A stretch of 64,000 bases of DNA. Origin: an uncultured Peptococcaceae bacterium. Its GTDB lineage: Bacteria > Bacillota > Peptococcia > Peptococcales > Peptococcaceae. The notes beneath the pieces were generated by a model. It did no database searches. It saw only the letters and a program-made list of their open reading frames with translations, and was not told where the DNA came from. Below, piece by piece: positions 31,344 through 40,588 of this stretch. The position numbers and the translations under genes are program-made. Positions within the stretch are counted from its first letter, which is position 1, and every line of letters begins with the position of its first letter. The stretch lies in assembly GCA_947254645.1 (NCBI GenBank), contig CAMYDW010000004.1:1-64000 (forward strand), given 5' to 3'.

Positions 31344-32558
31344 TTAAGCAGACAATTTTGCATCAAGACGTTCAGCAATGGCATCCAAGAAGCCTTCTGC
31401 ATCGACTTGGGTTTTGTTTTCAATGGTGGAGAGTGGAAGCAAGTCCTTGGTCATGATTCCTGCTTCGATGGTTTCGATGGTCGCCGCTTCAAGGGCATCG
31501 GCATAGCGTACCAAATCTGCCAAGCCGTCCTTTTCGCCACGCTTGCGAAGGGCACCACTCCAAGCAAAGATGGTTGCCACAGAGTTGGAGGAGGTCTTTT
31601 CGCCTTCTAAGTATTTGTAGTAGTGACGTTGTACAGTGCCGTGGGCCGCTTCGTATTCATAATGGCCTTCTGGGGACACAAGCACAGAGGTCATCATTGC
31701 CAAGCTGCCAAAGGCAGTCGCCACGAGGTCACTCATGACATCGCCATCGTAGTTTTTGCAAGCCCAGATAAAGCCCCCTTCGCTGCGTACCACACGAGCC
31801 ACCGCATCATCAATCAAGGTGTAGAAATATTCAATGCCACAACTTGCGAAGCGTTCCTTGTAATCCTTGTCAAAGACCTCCTGCACAATGTCCTTGAAAC
31901 GGTGGTCATAGATTTTAGAAATGGTGTCCTTGGTGGCAAACCAGACACTTTGCTTGGTGTCTAAGGCATAGGAAAAGACCGCATGGGCAAAGCTTTCGAT
32001 GGAAGCATCACGGTTGTGCATCCCTTGAATGACACCAGGAGCAGAGAACTGGAAGATTTCCTTTTCTTCGTGGCGACCATCTTCGTAATCCACTGCAAGG
32101 GTGGCTTTTGCTGGCGCATCCACACGAATTTCAGCATTCTTGTACACATCACCATAGGCATGACGTGCCACAGTGATAGGCGCTTTCCAAGTGCGGACAA
32201 ATGGATGAATGCCATCTACCAAGATTGGCGCGCGGAAAACCGTCCCATCCAAAATCGCACGAATGGTGCCATTTGGACTCTTCCACATTTCTTTTAAGTT
32301 GTATTCTTCAACCCGTGCCGCATTTGGGGTGATGGTGGCACATTTGACACCAACACCATATTTTTTGATGGCCTCCGCAGCGTCCACAGTGACTTGGTCG
32401 TTGGTTTCATCACGATATGGCAGGCCAAGGTCATAGTATTCAGATTTCAAATCCACATAAGGGAAAATCAGCTTGTCTTTAATCCACGCCCAAAGAATGC
32501 GTGTCATTTCATCGCCGTCCATTTCGACGATAGGGGTAGTCATTTGAATTTTATTCAT
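31344..32558 (-). CDS. icd: NADP-dependent isocitrate dehydrogenase, dimeric eukaryotic-like type
   Basis: A 404-aa enzyme converting isocitrate to 2-oxoglutarate and CO2 with NADP. Typical type II features: MTTPIVEMDGDEMTRILWAWIKDKLIFPYVD, isocitrate-binding SPNGTIRAILDGTVFRAPI, the metal ligands in GGFIWACKNYDGDVMSDLVA, and NADP contacts in EAAHGTVQRHYYKYLEGEKTSSN. Length matches the mitochondrial/cytosolic-like dimeric enzyme rather than E. coli Icd. Its own promoter (32590-32618) and GGAG ribosome site are seen. No citrate synthase or aconitase lies nearby, so its role may be glutamate-precursor or NADPH supply. Confidence 0.96.
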   Translation of the reverse strand: MNKIQMTTPIVEMDGDEMTRILWAWIKDKLIFPYVDLKSEYYDLGLPYRDETNDQVTVDAAEAIKKYGVGVKCATITPNAARVEEYNLKEMWKSPNGTIRAILDGTVFRAPILVDGIHPFVRTWKAPITVARHAYGDVYKNAEIRVDAPAKATLAVDYEDGRHEEKEIFQFSAPGVIQGMHNRDASIESFAHAVFSYALDTKQSVWFATKDTISKIYDHRFKDIVQEVFDKDYKERFASCGIEYFYTLIDDAVARVVRSEGGFIWACKNYDGDVMSDLVATAFGSLAMMTSVLVSPEGHYEYEAAHGTVQRHYYKYLEGEKTSSNSVATIFAWSGALRKRGEKDGLADLVRYADALEAATIETIEAGIMTKDLLPLSTIENKTQVDAEGFLDAIAERLDAKLSA

Positions 32559-32589
32559 TATGGAAACTCCTTTTCATTTACTATACTTT

Positions 32590-32618
32590 ATTTTATCGAA
32601 TAAGCATCAGTGACGCAA
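32590..32618 (-). promoter_or_regulatory. icd promoter
   Basis: Minus strand TTGCGT (32618-32613), 17-bp spacer, TAAAAT (32595-32590). Confidence 0.6.
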
Positions 32619-32789
32619 GGTAACAGGCACAATATTCTATGTGACAAAGTACAAGTATGTAAGAAAAGAAAAAGATGTACATATTAAAAAGAGGAATAAA
32701 AAATAAAATTTGATAGAACAAATTAATATTAATAACATACAATATAAAGAAAATTTATGGAAATATGATATTATTAGTCATATAAACGG

Positions 32790-32936
32790 TTGACATTAAT
32801 TTAAAATTTTTTTATTCTAATTCAGTCACTTTCATTACAAGTAGTATCTGATAATTTATTTGTTTATTTAATAAATTAAGGATCATCATTTTTTGATAAG
32901 ATGAATAGAAATCTATGATTATTCTAAAAATAGAAT
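32790..32936 (+). promoter_or_regulatory. Promoter and leader of the pilus operon
   Basis: Within the AT-rich 410-bp gap before the tip gene, TTGACA (32790-32795) is followed after 17 bp by TATTCT (32813-32818). The leader of about 145 nt carries an inverted repeat ATTCTA-AAAA-TAGAAT (32921-32936). Nothing else is recognised in the gap. Confidence 0.55.
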
Positions 32937-32969
32937 ATCTTATTTTATATTTTTAGGGAGAGGGATGTT

Positions 32970-35900
32970 GTGGGAAAATATAAAAAAACCTTGGCCTATA
33001 TTTTACTAGTAGCAATATTGTTGAGCCTCTTACCATTTGAAACGATGGCAACAGAAGAAAATAGTATGGATATGAGTAATAATCAGACCTTTTCATCAGA
33101 ACCTTTAGATGAAACGGAAACGTTAATAGAATCTATTGAAAGCTCTTCCATTACTCCTAGAACAATGAAAAGTTACAGTAATTTTGATAAAACTGGTATT
33201 TTGCCTTTAGAACCAGAAATTATTCAAAAAATACTGGTAGAAAGTACCAATAGAGAAAAATCAAAAGATAATAACGTTATTGAATATTTTTTTAAGGATG
33301 TTATTAATAATTTTGAAATAAATAGTGGCTCTATTTGGGGATGGTGCATTGACCAAGCACTTCCAGCGCCAAAACAAGAAGAAAATTACAGTATTGTTGT
33401 AGGTAAACTATCTAAGGTACAAGTTGTTCAACCAGATGGAACCATTAAGCTGGAGGATTTTGATACGAGCTTTGATGGAAAATTGAAAAATGCAGCCGTA
33501 CATGTTACAAAATTAATGATGATAGAAGCCAAAAAAACAAATCCAAATCAAAACAAAATAAATTTATATTTAACAACACTAAGAGCATTGGTAGGGCAAG
33601 AAGACAACTCGATAAATGCGAGTACCATTAGATACTTAATTTTAAATAAAACAGACACAAATGTTTTAACAAAAGAAGAAAGATATAAAATATTTGGCAG
33701 TCGAGAAGTTTTTTACGAATTAACAGAACAAAAATTTAAAGAATTAACAGGCTTTAGTATAGGTAGATTAAATGGTTCTCAAGGATATTTAAAAAACCCA
33801 GATGATTCCATTCCGAAAGCTGCTGAGGATGAATATATTTCTGTTGTATGGACCAAGGATGGGAAGCTGAGTCTTCACCGTACTTACTCTACTAAAACAC
33901 AAAGACTTCTTCCGCCAGAACAGCCAGGCCTACATTTTGGAGAATTTGAATTTAAAAAGGTAGATGAAAAACATCCTGAAAAGCTTTTATCAGGAGCAGT
34001 ATTCACTCTTATAGGATATACAACAGATAATAAGGAAATCAGTCTAGAAGCAAGTAGTAGTATTAAGGGCGTTGTTAAATTTAGTAGTCTTCCAGATGGA
34101 AACTATCAATTGAAGGAAAAAACAGCACCGCAAGGTTATTCTAAAAATAATAGTACTTGGAAGGTTACTGTTGAGAAAGGCGTGGTAAGCACTGATCTAG
34201 ACAGAGATGCGTATAACAAACCCTTTATACCGAATCCAAAATATGAACATAGGGTTCCAGGTGAAAATTTTGGTTGTTTAAAAATCTTTAAGAAAGATAA
34301 TCAAAAACAACCCTTGTCAGGAGCTATTTTTACTCTTGAAAGTGAAAAAGATGGATCAATAACAAGATTAGGGGATGGACAAAGCCTTTCTGAGTTTGTC
34401 TTCGATAAATTAGAACCAGGTCGTTATATTTTAAAAGAAGAACAAGCCCCTAAAGGATATAAAAAAACAGATAAACAATGGAATGTTTATGTAGCGCCAA
34501 GTGGTGCCACTTTTGTTAGTGAAAAACAAGATAATGTAGAACCAGATATTGTAACAGGAAAAAATATATCGAATAACTTAACAGGAACGTTGAAATTAGA
34601 ATCACCACAGATTTTAGAAATTTCTGATGCAGATAAAAACTTTATTAAAATTATAGGTAACCTGATGGTAGAGACTGCTAATCCAGGTGATTATTTTGAT
34701 GTTCATATTTCAGATAATATTCATTATAATATGCTTCAACCAGATAAACCTAATCAGCCACCTATTATAGATGCGAATACGAGGGAAGTCATTGCTGTTC
34801 CTCGATTGATTGAAAGTAGTCTAGGTGGTGCCAAAACGATTCGTTATACTTTTACGAATTATGTATTAAGTCATCAAAAAATTGGTGTCGCTTTTGAATT
34901 AAATTATTCAGTGGACATGTATGGTGCTAGGAATAATGGAGCGTATGACTTCGGGGCCAATATTGGGAATACTATTAATGTAGAAAAGAAAATAAAGGTT
35001 TCTTATCCTGAGGTTACAGGAACAAAAAATTTCAATATGGACACCGCCTTTGGCTATACAAATGATCACAATGGATTTTATGATCAGCTTGTTTATATTA
35101 ACCCGCTGGGTGGAAACATTTCAGATCCAACAAAATTAACGATTACACCTATTAAAGAAAATAATGGACAAGATTATAGCCAATCATGGATTACAGCCAA
35201 TATTTCTCCACAAGATACCAATATAAAAATTTATGAATTTAATACAGGAGCATCTATTCCAAATGCGGTTATTTTTGATACAAATCTGCTTCATGATGTG
35301 ACTGATCAATTTGCAGACAAAATATCCATTGAAGATGGTAAAGCGGTAGTGGATTTTGGTACTAATATTGGTACAAAAAGATACCTAGTGCTTGTAGAAA
35401 GTAATATGAAATACCCTATGGGAGATATTGCAGGCACTTTTTTGGTGCAAAACGTAACCTTATCTAATCCTTCAAACGGGTCCATTAATAAAGGACTAAG
35501 CATTGCTACGACTAGTAGTAGTGGCCTTGGAAATGGATCTGCATATATTTCTCTTCCTGCTGAAATGGAAGTTTTAAATGCGCCTGTTAAGAAAGGCCAA
35601 TTTGTCCTTTACAAAACAGATGATAATGGTAAGCCTCTTGGGAAAGCACAGTTTTCTTTATTGAGAACAAACCCTTTTGATCCAACGCCTATTGTTCGGA
35701 CTTCGGATCCGACAACAGGGAAAATCATCTTTGACAATCTAGAACCAGGGACCTATAAACTTAGTGAAACACGTGCCCCAGATCAGTTTATAAAGTCCAA
35801 GGCTTCTTGGGTCGTGAAAGTTGATGCTGAGGGAAATACCGTCATTCAAGAATCTAATCCTGGGAGTGCATCTGCTGATACAAGCTTGTCAGAAAAGATT

Positions 35901-38900
35901 AGAAATCTCTTCAAACCAAGTTCAAATAAAGGAACCTTACTTAAAACAGATATTAAGCTTGAAAACCCTCCTGTAATTGAAAGCAATGGTTTTCGTTTAA
36001 ATCAGACCATTCAAGGGACAGATAATCCTAGTGTCTATAAGGTTTCATCGACTGTTGAAAAAACAGCAGATGATTTGGAAATGGTTATTGTCTTTGAACA
36101 AACCCCTGATAAAGCATGGCGATATGGAAACAATCAATTCTATAAAGATAGGATTACTGAAATTATCCATTCGGTTTCTGCGAAGAATCCTCGTGCAAAA
36201 TTTTCTGTTATTGGTGTTAATGTCAAGATGTATAAATATGTCAATAGGCAGACAGCTACTGATGCTATAAGTACATTATCCAAAACACAGCTTAAACAAT
36301 CAAAAGCGACCATAATAGGTATTCCATCTGCCTTTAATGAGGCAAATGCTATATTTACTCAAAGCACGGCGAGACAAAAGGCATTGATTCACATTTCAGG
36401 TGCTTCCTTTTATACAAATTATGACACAAGAGATAAGCTTGTTCCTAAGTCTTCAACAGCACTTAATAGTATGAAGTCACAAGGTGTTAAATTAAATCAA
36501 TTTATAGAAGTAAACCCAACAAACTCTACTTATTATAAAGATGCTTTGAAGGCAGATTATCCATGGAGACCTTACTTTGATAATATTTCTACGGTGTATA
36601 ATGCTAGTACGCTTAATGTTAATGGGCTCCCCGGTGAGCTTGCAAAAATAGACCCTTCTGTTTATAAAGAAAAACTAGCATCTGTCGCAAATCAATATAA
36701 TCGAGATATGAAGCTACAGCTTTCTTCTAATGATCAATTTACCATCACCAATCCAAGTCATAATTTAAAATTGGATGGCACTCTAGAAACACTTGCACCT
36801 TTTAAAGATAAACTTACATTTACCTATGATGTGAATATCAAAGATTTTTCACAAAATATCAATCAATTACCAATTAATAAGATGGCAAATGTAAGCTTTA
36901 TGAATACGGTGTCTCATTTTCCAATACCAAAGATGAGTATTCCAACATTAAGTATTGAAGTGAGAAAAGGATGGAAAGATACCCTTGAGACAGAGAAAAC
37001 GCCGGTGACAGTTGAATTAAAAGCAAATTCAGAAAGTGGTAAGGTTGTTGATTTGGCTGCATTAGGTGTTCAACAAACTACTAAAAATTTAAGTCATATT
37101 AATAATTGGACGTATGTCTTCACTGGTCTTCCACAATTTACAAGTAATGGTGAGAGAATTCGATATCGAGTAGAAGAAACAAGTGTTAGTGATCAAAAAG
37201 CAGATTTCAGTGTGGAGTATTTCTATAGTGGATATAGTGCAGAAATTGTTAACAGCAAGGTACCAGAAATAACAGTTTCTAATAAGAAAATGTCGGCGAA
37301 AATAGAGATTAAGAAAACAGATGGCACTAGACCGTTGAAAGGCGCCATTTTTAGTATCACTAAAGTAGGCGATTCTACCTTTTCGCGCGAAGGTGTTTCA
37401 GCAGAAACAACAGGCTTGGTAACATTTGATAATTTGTTGCCAGGGGATTATATCATTGAAGAAACACGTCCGCCAGCAGGATTCAAAAAAACGGATGAGA
37501 AATGGAAGTTTAGGGTGGGTGCCGATGGTAGTGTAAAAAGAATTATTGAATCTGCCACAGAAGGCAGTATTTCTACAGATCCAGGTGTTTTTCAAAAAAG
37601 CTCCAATGGATTGTTAAATATGGCCTCTAAGATTATCGAGGTAAATCCTGACACCAAGACCTTTACACAGCTTGTTTATATGAATAACTGGAGGACCAAT
37701 CCTGTATACTTCAATCAACATTTTTTCCAACCAATGATGAAAATAACAGCTCCTAATAATAATGAATCCGACTTCGAATATGAAGCTTATTCAGTTCCTA
37801 GAGCCATGGTGAACGGCGATTTAAGAACCTTTGATATAGACTTGACTAAATACGCCAATGTGACTTCCAGGGTTGCAGCTTTTTATGATTCTTCGAACCA
37901 CACCTTTTCTTTAAAACCACGCGAATCTTTAATGTGGTATGGTGATGCAGTTGTCTTTAAGATTACAGCAAAGTATGAAGGGTCCACCATTAATACAAGA
38001 AATACCTTTGAATATAGGGATAGTAATCTCTATCTTTCGAATATATCGACTACGAATAGTGTAAATATTGTCGAGGGTAGAAAAGGTGAGCGCTTAGAGA
38101 ATTTTGTACCTCCTTTAGAAGTAAAAAATGATATGATTCCGCCACCTGGCAAGGAAGAAGGAAAAGGTGAATTTAAAATTGATAAGCTTTCTAATGGAAG
38201 CTTAATAGGTGGAGCGATATTTGATTTATATGAAGGACGCTATAATTCTTTAACAGAAGATACACCAGCAATTGATTTAAAAGCAAAAGGTATCACAAGA
38301 ATAGAAAGCTCTCCAGGAAAAATTTCGTTTAAAAATATTCCCCCTGGAATATATACTTTAAAAGAAACAACTCCACCAAAGGACCATAAAAAAACCAATC
38401 GAACATGGACTGTAGTTGTTTATAAGAACGGATATACTAAACTAATTGAAAATCCATCAAATAATTTTCTGTCAGGGAGTGCCCTTGAAAACGGTGTGGA
38501 TGTAAATAAAAGGCTGACTATCAGCAATTATCAGTTTAAAACATTTCCACAGGGTGGCAATGATGCTTATTTGGATGGCGCTTTAGTTAAACCAAATAAG
38601 AATGGTAGAATGCAAATAAGCTTTGATGCGGAAGTTACTGATGGCAAACCTATTAATCCTGGCGACTTTTTCACAGTTAAATTAGATAATAAAGTTGACC
38701 ATCATGGGATTTCGCCGGAAACATCACCCCTTAAAATTTTAGGGAAAAATAATGAAGTTTTAGCGATTGGTTCTTTAGACCCTTCAGATACAACACACAA
38801 AACCATTAAATTTGTTTTTACTGATTTTGTAGCGGGATTAAATTCACTAAGATTTACGGCGGCTTCTAATTTATATGTGGATAGATTCGCGGTAAAAGAT

Positions 38901-40478
38901 TCTCAATACATGAATATTCAAAATCAAATTGCGGGACAAAATCAACAAACAAAAAAAGTTTATATTGACTATGGTAATTACGAATCCTTAAATTATTCCA
39001 ATATTGGCGGAATGATTACATCTGTAGATGAAGTAAATGGAACCTTTACATACTATGTATATGCCAATCCAATGGGAAGAAGCATACCGCATGCAACATT
39101 GAATCTTTATGATTTTTGGCCAAATAAGAATCATGGTACAAATAGTAATGCAGAATTTGGCGTAAATGATATAAAAATTTATAAAGCAGGATCTGGTAGT
39201 GTTAATAAAAGCTATGGTGTTGAAGAAAATCAATACACTGATGTCACGCAGTATTATAGAGCACAAAATCGTATAGGAGGACCTGTAAACTATCAACATG
39301 ATGGACACTCTTATGCTATTAATTTTCAATCAGACATGTATGACGGCAGTAAATTTATTATAAAAGTGACTGGTAAAATATCTAGTGTAGGAGATAGTCT
39401 TTATACTTTTTCCGATTTAGAATCTGGTTATTATAATGCTTGCGGACAATATGTTGGTATTGATAGTTGTGGATGGGAGAATACTGTTGAGTTAAATAGT
39501 GTTATTGGACATGGAAGTGGAAATACCGATGTATATCCACCTCTTATTAAAGTAGCCAATTTGAAATATCCATCGTTTGATTTTAAAAAAGTGGATATGA
39601 AGGGAAGAGGATTGGCAGGAGCAACGTTTGAGTTAAGAGGTAGGGTGTTGAATGTACAAGGTAACGACTATGAAGAGATTGTTCTAACAGCTACCTCAAA
39701 TAAAGAATTAAAAGATTTAGGAAAAGTATCTTTTGGATCCTTACGTCCAGGGAAATATGAATTATATGAAAAAACTGCACCACCAGGCTATAAAAGAATA
39801 GAGTCTAAGCTAGCCGATGTGGTCGTTGATGAAGATGATATTTCAAAAATTGCTGTTATTCCAGCGCATGAGTCTTTTAAAAATCTAAAAGATGGTACCT
39901 ATCAAGTGATTAATACCAAAGCAGAGGTTGATATCGAGTTTCAAAAGATTGATGGGCGCACGAAAGATGATAGTAAGACGCCTCTTGAGGCTGAGTTTAA
40001 GCTTTATAAAGAAGAACTTTCCACTTCTGGCAAAATGGAATATCGACCTGTGAAGAAGAAGGATGCGTCAGGAGTTGTCACACAAGAGGATTATGTAGTG
40101 ATTTCTGATGGCGCTACAGGGAAGTTCAAATTTGAAAAATTATCAGATGGGAAGTATGCAGTAAAAGAAACAAGGGCACCAGAGGGTTATCTCAAGCCAG
40201 ATGACTACATTGTAAGATTTACTATTCAAGATGGTGCGATTATAAACATGACCTATAAAGATCAAAATTTACTTGGAACAAGTATTTTTGGGCAAGCAGG
40301 TAATAAGAATGCTGAAAACATCAACTATGTCTACAATTACAAAGGAAATTATCCATCAACAGGTGGGATTGGATCGTTTCCATTTGTCGGCTTAGGGCTT
40401 GTGTTGATGGGTATATCTATTATGCTCTATCGAAAGCGAAAAGAGGAGTATCTTAAAGGTGGTGGTGCTGTTTTATAG
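32970..40478 (+). CDS. Giant SpaA/Cna-B-repeat pilus tip adhesin with vWA-like domain
   Basis: A 2502-aa wall-anchored surface protein. Order: signal peptide (KKTLAYILLVAILLSLLPFET); an N-terminal region with GWCID (C126) that could be a thioester adhesin domain; SpaA domains near residues 323-405 and 434-510; a beta-rich adhesin block; a third SpaA domain at 875-955; a vWA-like domain near 1033-1200 (LEMVIVFEQTPD); a Cna-B domain near 1324-1434; SpaA domains near 1441-1524, 1732-1824, 2199-2294 and 2320-2424. The C-terminus has YPSTGG (from 2461), a TM segment and RKRK. Each SpaA unit shows the E-box form Y-x-L-x-E-x-x-A/P-P. Start is GTG 32970 after GGGAG. First gene of the pilus locus; more AT-rich than its flanks. 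Confidence 0.9.
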   Translation: MGKYKKTLAYILLVAILLSLLPFETMATEENSMDMSNNQTFSSEPLDETETLIESIESSSITPRTMKSYSNFDKTGILPLEPEIIQKILVESTNREKSKDNNVIEYFFKDVINNFEINSGSIWGWCIDQALPAPKQEENYSIVVGKLSKVQVVQPDGTIKLEDFDTSFDGKLKNAAVHVTKLMMIEAKKTNPNQNKINLYLTTLRALVGQEDNSINASTIRYLILNKTDTNVLTKEERYKIFGSREVFYELTEQKFKELTGFSIGRLNGSQGYLKNPDDSIPKAAEDEYISVVWTKDGKLSLHRTYSTKTQRLLPPEQPGLHFGEFEFKKVDEKHPEKLLSGAVFTLIGYTTDNKEISLEASSSIKGVVKFSSLPDGNYQLKEKTAPQGYSKNNSTWKVTVEKGVVSTDLDRDAYNKPFIPNPKYEHRVPGENFGCLKIFKKDNQKQPLSGAIFTLESEKDGSITRLGDGQSLSEFVFDKLEPGRYILKEEQAPKGYKKTDKQWNVYVAPSGATFVSEKQDNVEPDIVTGKNISNNLTGTLKLESPQILEISDADKNFIKIIGNLMVETANPGDYFDVHISDNIHYNMLQPDKPNQPPIIDANTREVIAVPRLIESSLGGAKTIRYTFTNYVLSHQKIGVAFELNYSVDMYGARNNGAYDFGANIGNTINVEKKIKVSYPEVTGTKNFNMDTAFGYTNDHNGFYDQLVYINPLGGNISDPTKLTITPIKENNGQDYSQSWITANISPQDTNIKIYEFNTGASIPNAVIFDTNLLHDVTDQFADKISIEDGKAVVDFGTNIGTKRYLVLVESNMKYPMGDIAGTFLVQNVTLSNPSNGSINKGLSIATTSSSGLGNGSAYISLPAEMEVLNAPVKKGQFVLYKTDDNGKPLGKAQFSLLRTNPFDPTPIVRTSDPTTGKIIFDNLEPGTYKLSETRAPDQFIKSKASWVVKVDAEGNTVIQESNPGSASADTSLSEKIRNLFKPSSNKGTLLKTDIKLENPPVIESNGFRLNQTIQGTDNPSVYKVSSTVEKTADDLEMVIVFEQTPDKAWRYGNNQFYKDRITEIIHSVSAKNPRAKFSVIGVNVKMYKYVNRQTATDAISTLSKTQLKQSKATIIGIPSAFNEANAIFTQSTARQKALIHISGASFYTNYDTRDKLVPKSSTALNSMKSQGVKLNQFIEVNPTNSTYYKDALKADYPWRPYFDNISTVYNASTLNVNGLPGELAKIDPSVYKEKLASVANQYNRDMKLQLSSNDQFTITNPSHNLKLDGTLETLAPFKDKLTFTYDVNIKDFSQNINQLPINKMANVSFMNTVSHFPIPKMSIPTLSIEVRKGWKDTLETEKTPVTVELKANSESGKVVDLAALGVQQTTKNLSHINNWTYVFTGLPQFTSNGERIRYRVEETSVSDQKADFSVEYFYSGYSAEIVNSKVPEITVSNKKMSAKIEIKKTDGTRPLKGAIFSITKVGDSTFSREGVSAETTGLVTFDNLLPGDYIIEETRPPAGFKKTDEKWKFRVGADGSVKRIIESATEGSISTDPGVFQKSSNGLLNMASKIIEVNPDTKTFTQLVYMNNWRTNPVYFNQHFFQPMMKITAPNNNESDFEYEAYSVPRAMVNGDLRTFDIDLTKYANVTSRVAAFYDSSNHTFSLKPRESLMWYGDAVVFKITAKYEGSTINTRNTFEYRDSNLYLSNISTTNSVNIVEGRKGERLENFVPPLEVKNDMIPPPGKEEGKGEFKIDKLSNGSLIGGAIFDLYEGRYNSLTEDTPAIDLKAKGITRIESSPGKISFKNIPPGIYTLKETTPPKDHKKTNRTWTVVVYKNGYTKLIENPSNNFLSGSALENGVDVNKRLTISNYQFKTFPQGGNDAYLDGALVKPNKNGRMQISFDAEVTDGKPINPGDFFTVKLDNKVDHHGISPETSPLKILGKNNEVLAIGSLDPSDTTHKTIKFVFTDFVAGLNSLRFTAASNLYVDRFAVKDSQYMNIQNQIAGQNQQTKKVYIDYGNYESLNYSNIGGMITSVDEVNGTFTYYVYANPMGRSIPHATLNLYDFWPNKNHGTNSNAEFGVNDIKIYKAGSGSVNKSYGVEENQYTDVTQYYRAQNRIGGPVNYQHDGHSYAINFQSDMYDGSKFIIKVTGKISSVGDSLYTFSDLESGYYNACGQYVGIDSCGWENTVELNSVIGHGSGNTDVYPPLIKVANLKYPSFDFKKVDMKGRGLAGATFELRGRVLNVQGNDYEEIVLTATSNKELKDLGKVSFGSLRPGKYELYEKTAPPGYKRIESKLADVVVDEDDISKIAVIPAHESFKNLKDGTYQVINTKAEVDIEFQKIDGRTKDDSKTPLEAEFKLYKEELSTSGKMEYRPVKKKDASGVVTQEDYVVISDGATGKFKFEKLSDGKYAVKETRAPEGYLKPDDYIVRFTIQDGAIINMTYKDQNLLGTSIFGQAGNKNAENINYVYNYKGNYPSTGGIGSFPFVGLGLVLMGISIMLYRKRKEEYLKGGGAVL

Positions 40479-40548
40479 CATTAGTTGCCAAGAGAGATAA
40501 CAGTGGATGGTTAAAATACCCACAACATAACGAATTTTAATATCCCAA

Positions 40549-40564
40549 AGAGGAAACTTCCTCT
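40549..40564 (+). other. Stem-loop before the backbone pilin gene
   Basis: AGAGGA-AACT-TCCTCT, 6-bp stem, 16 nt before the AAGGAG ribosome site. No T run, so it is more likely an mRNA processing or stability element than a terminator. Confidence 0.4.
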
Positions 40565-40588
40565 ACTAGAGAAAAAAAGGAGAGTAAA

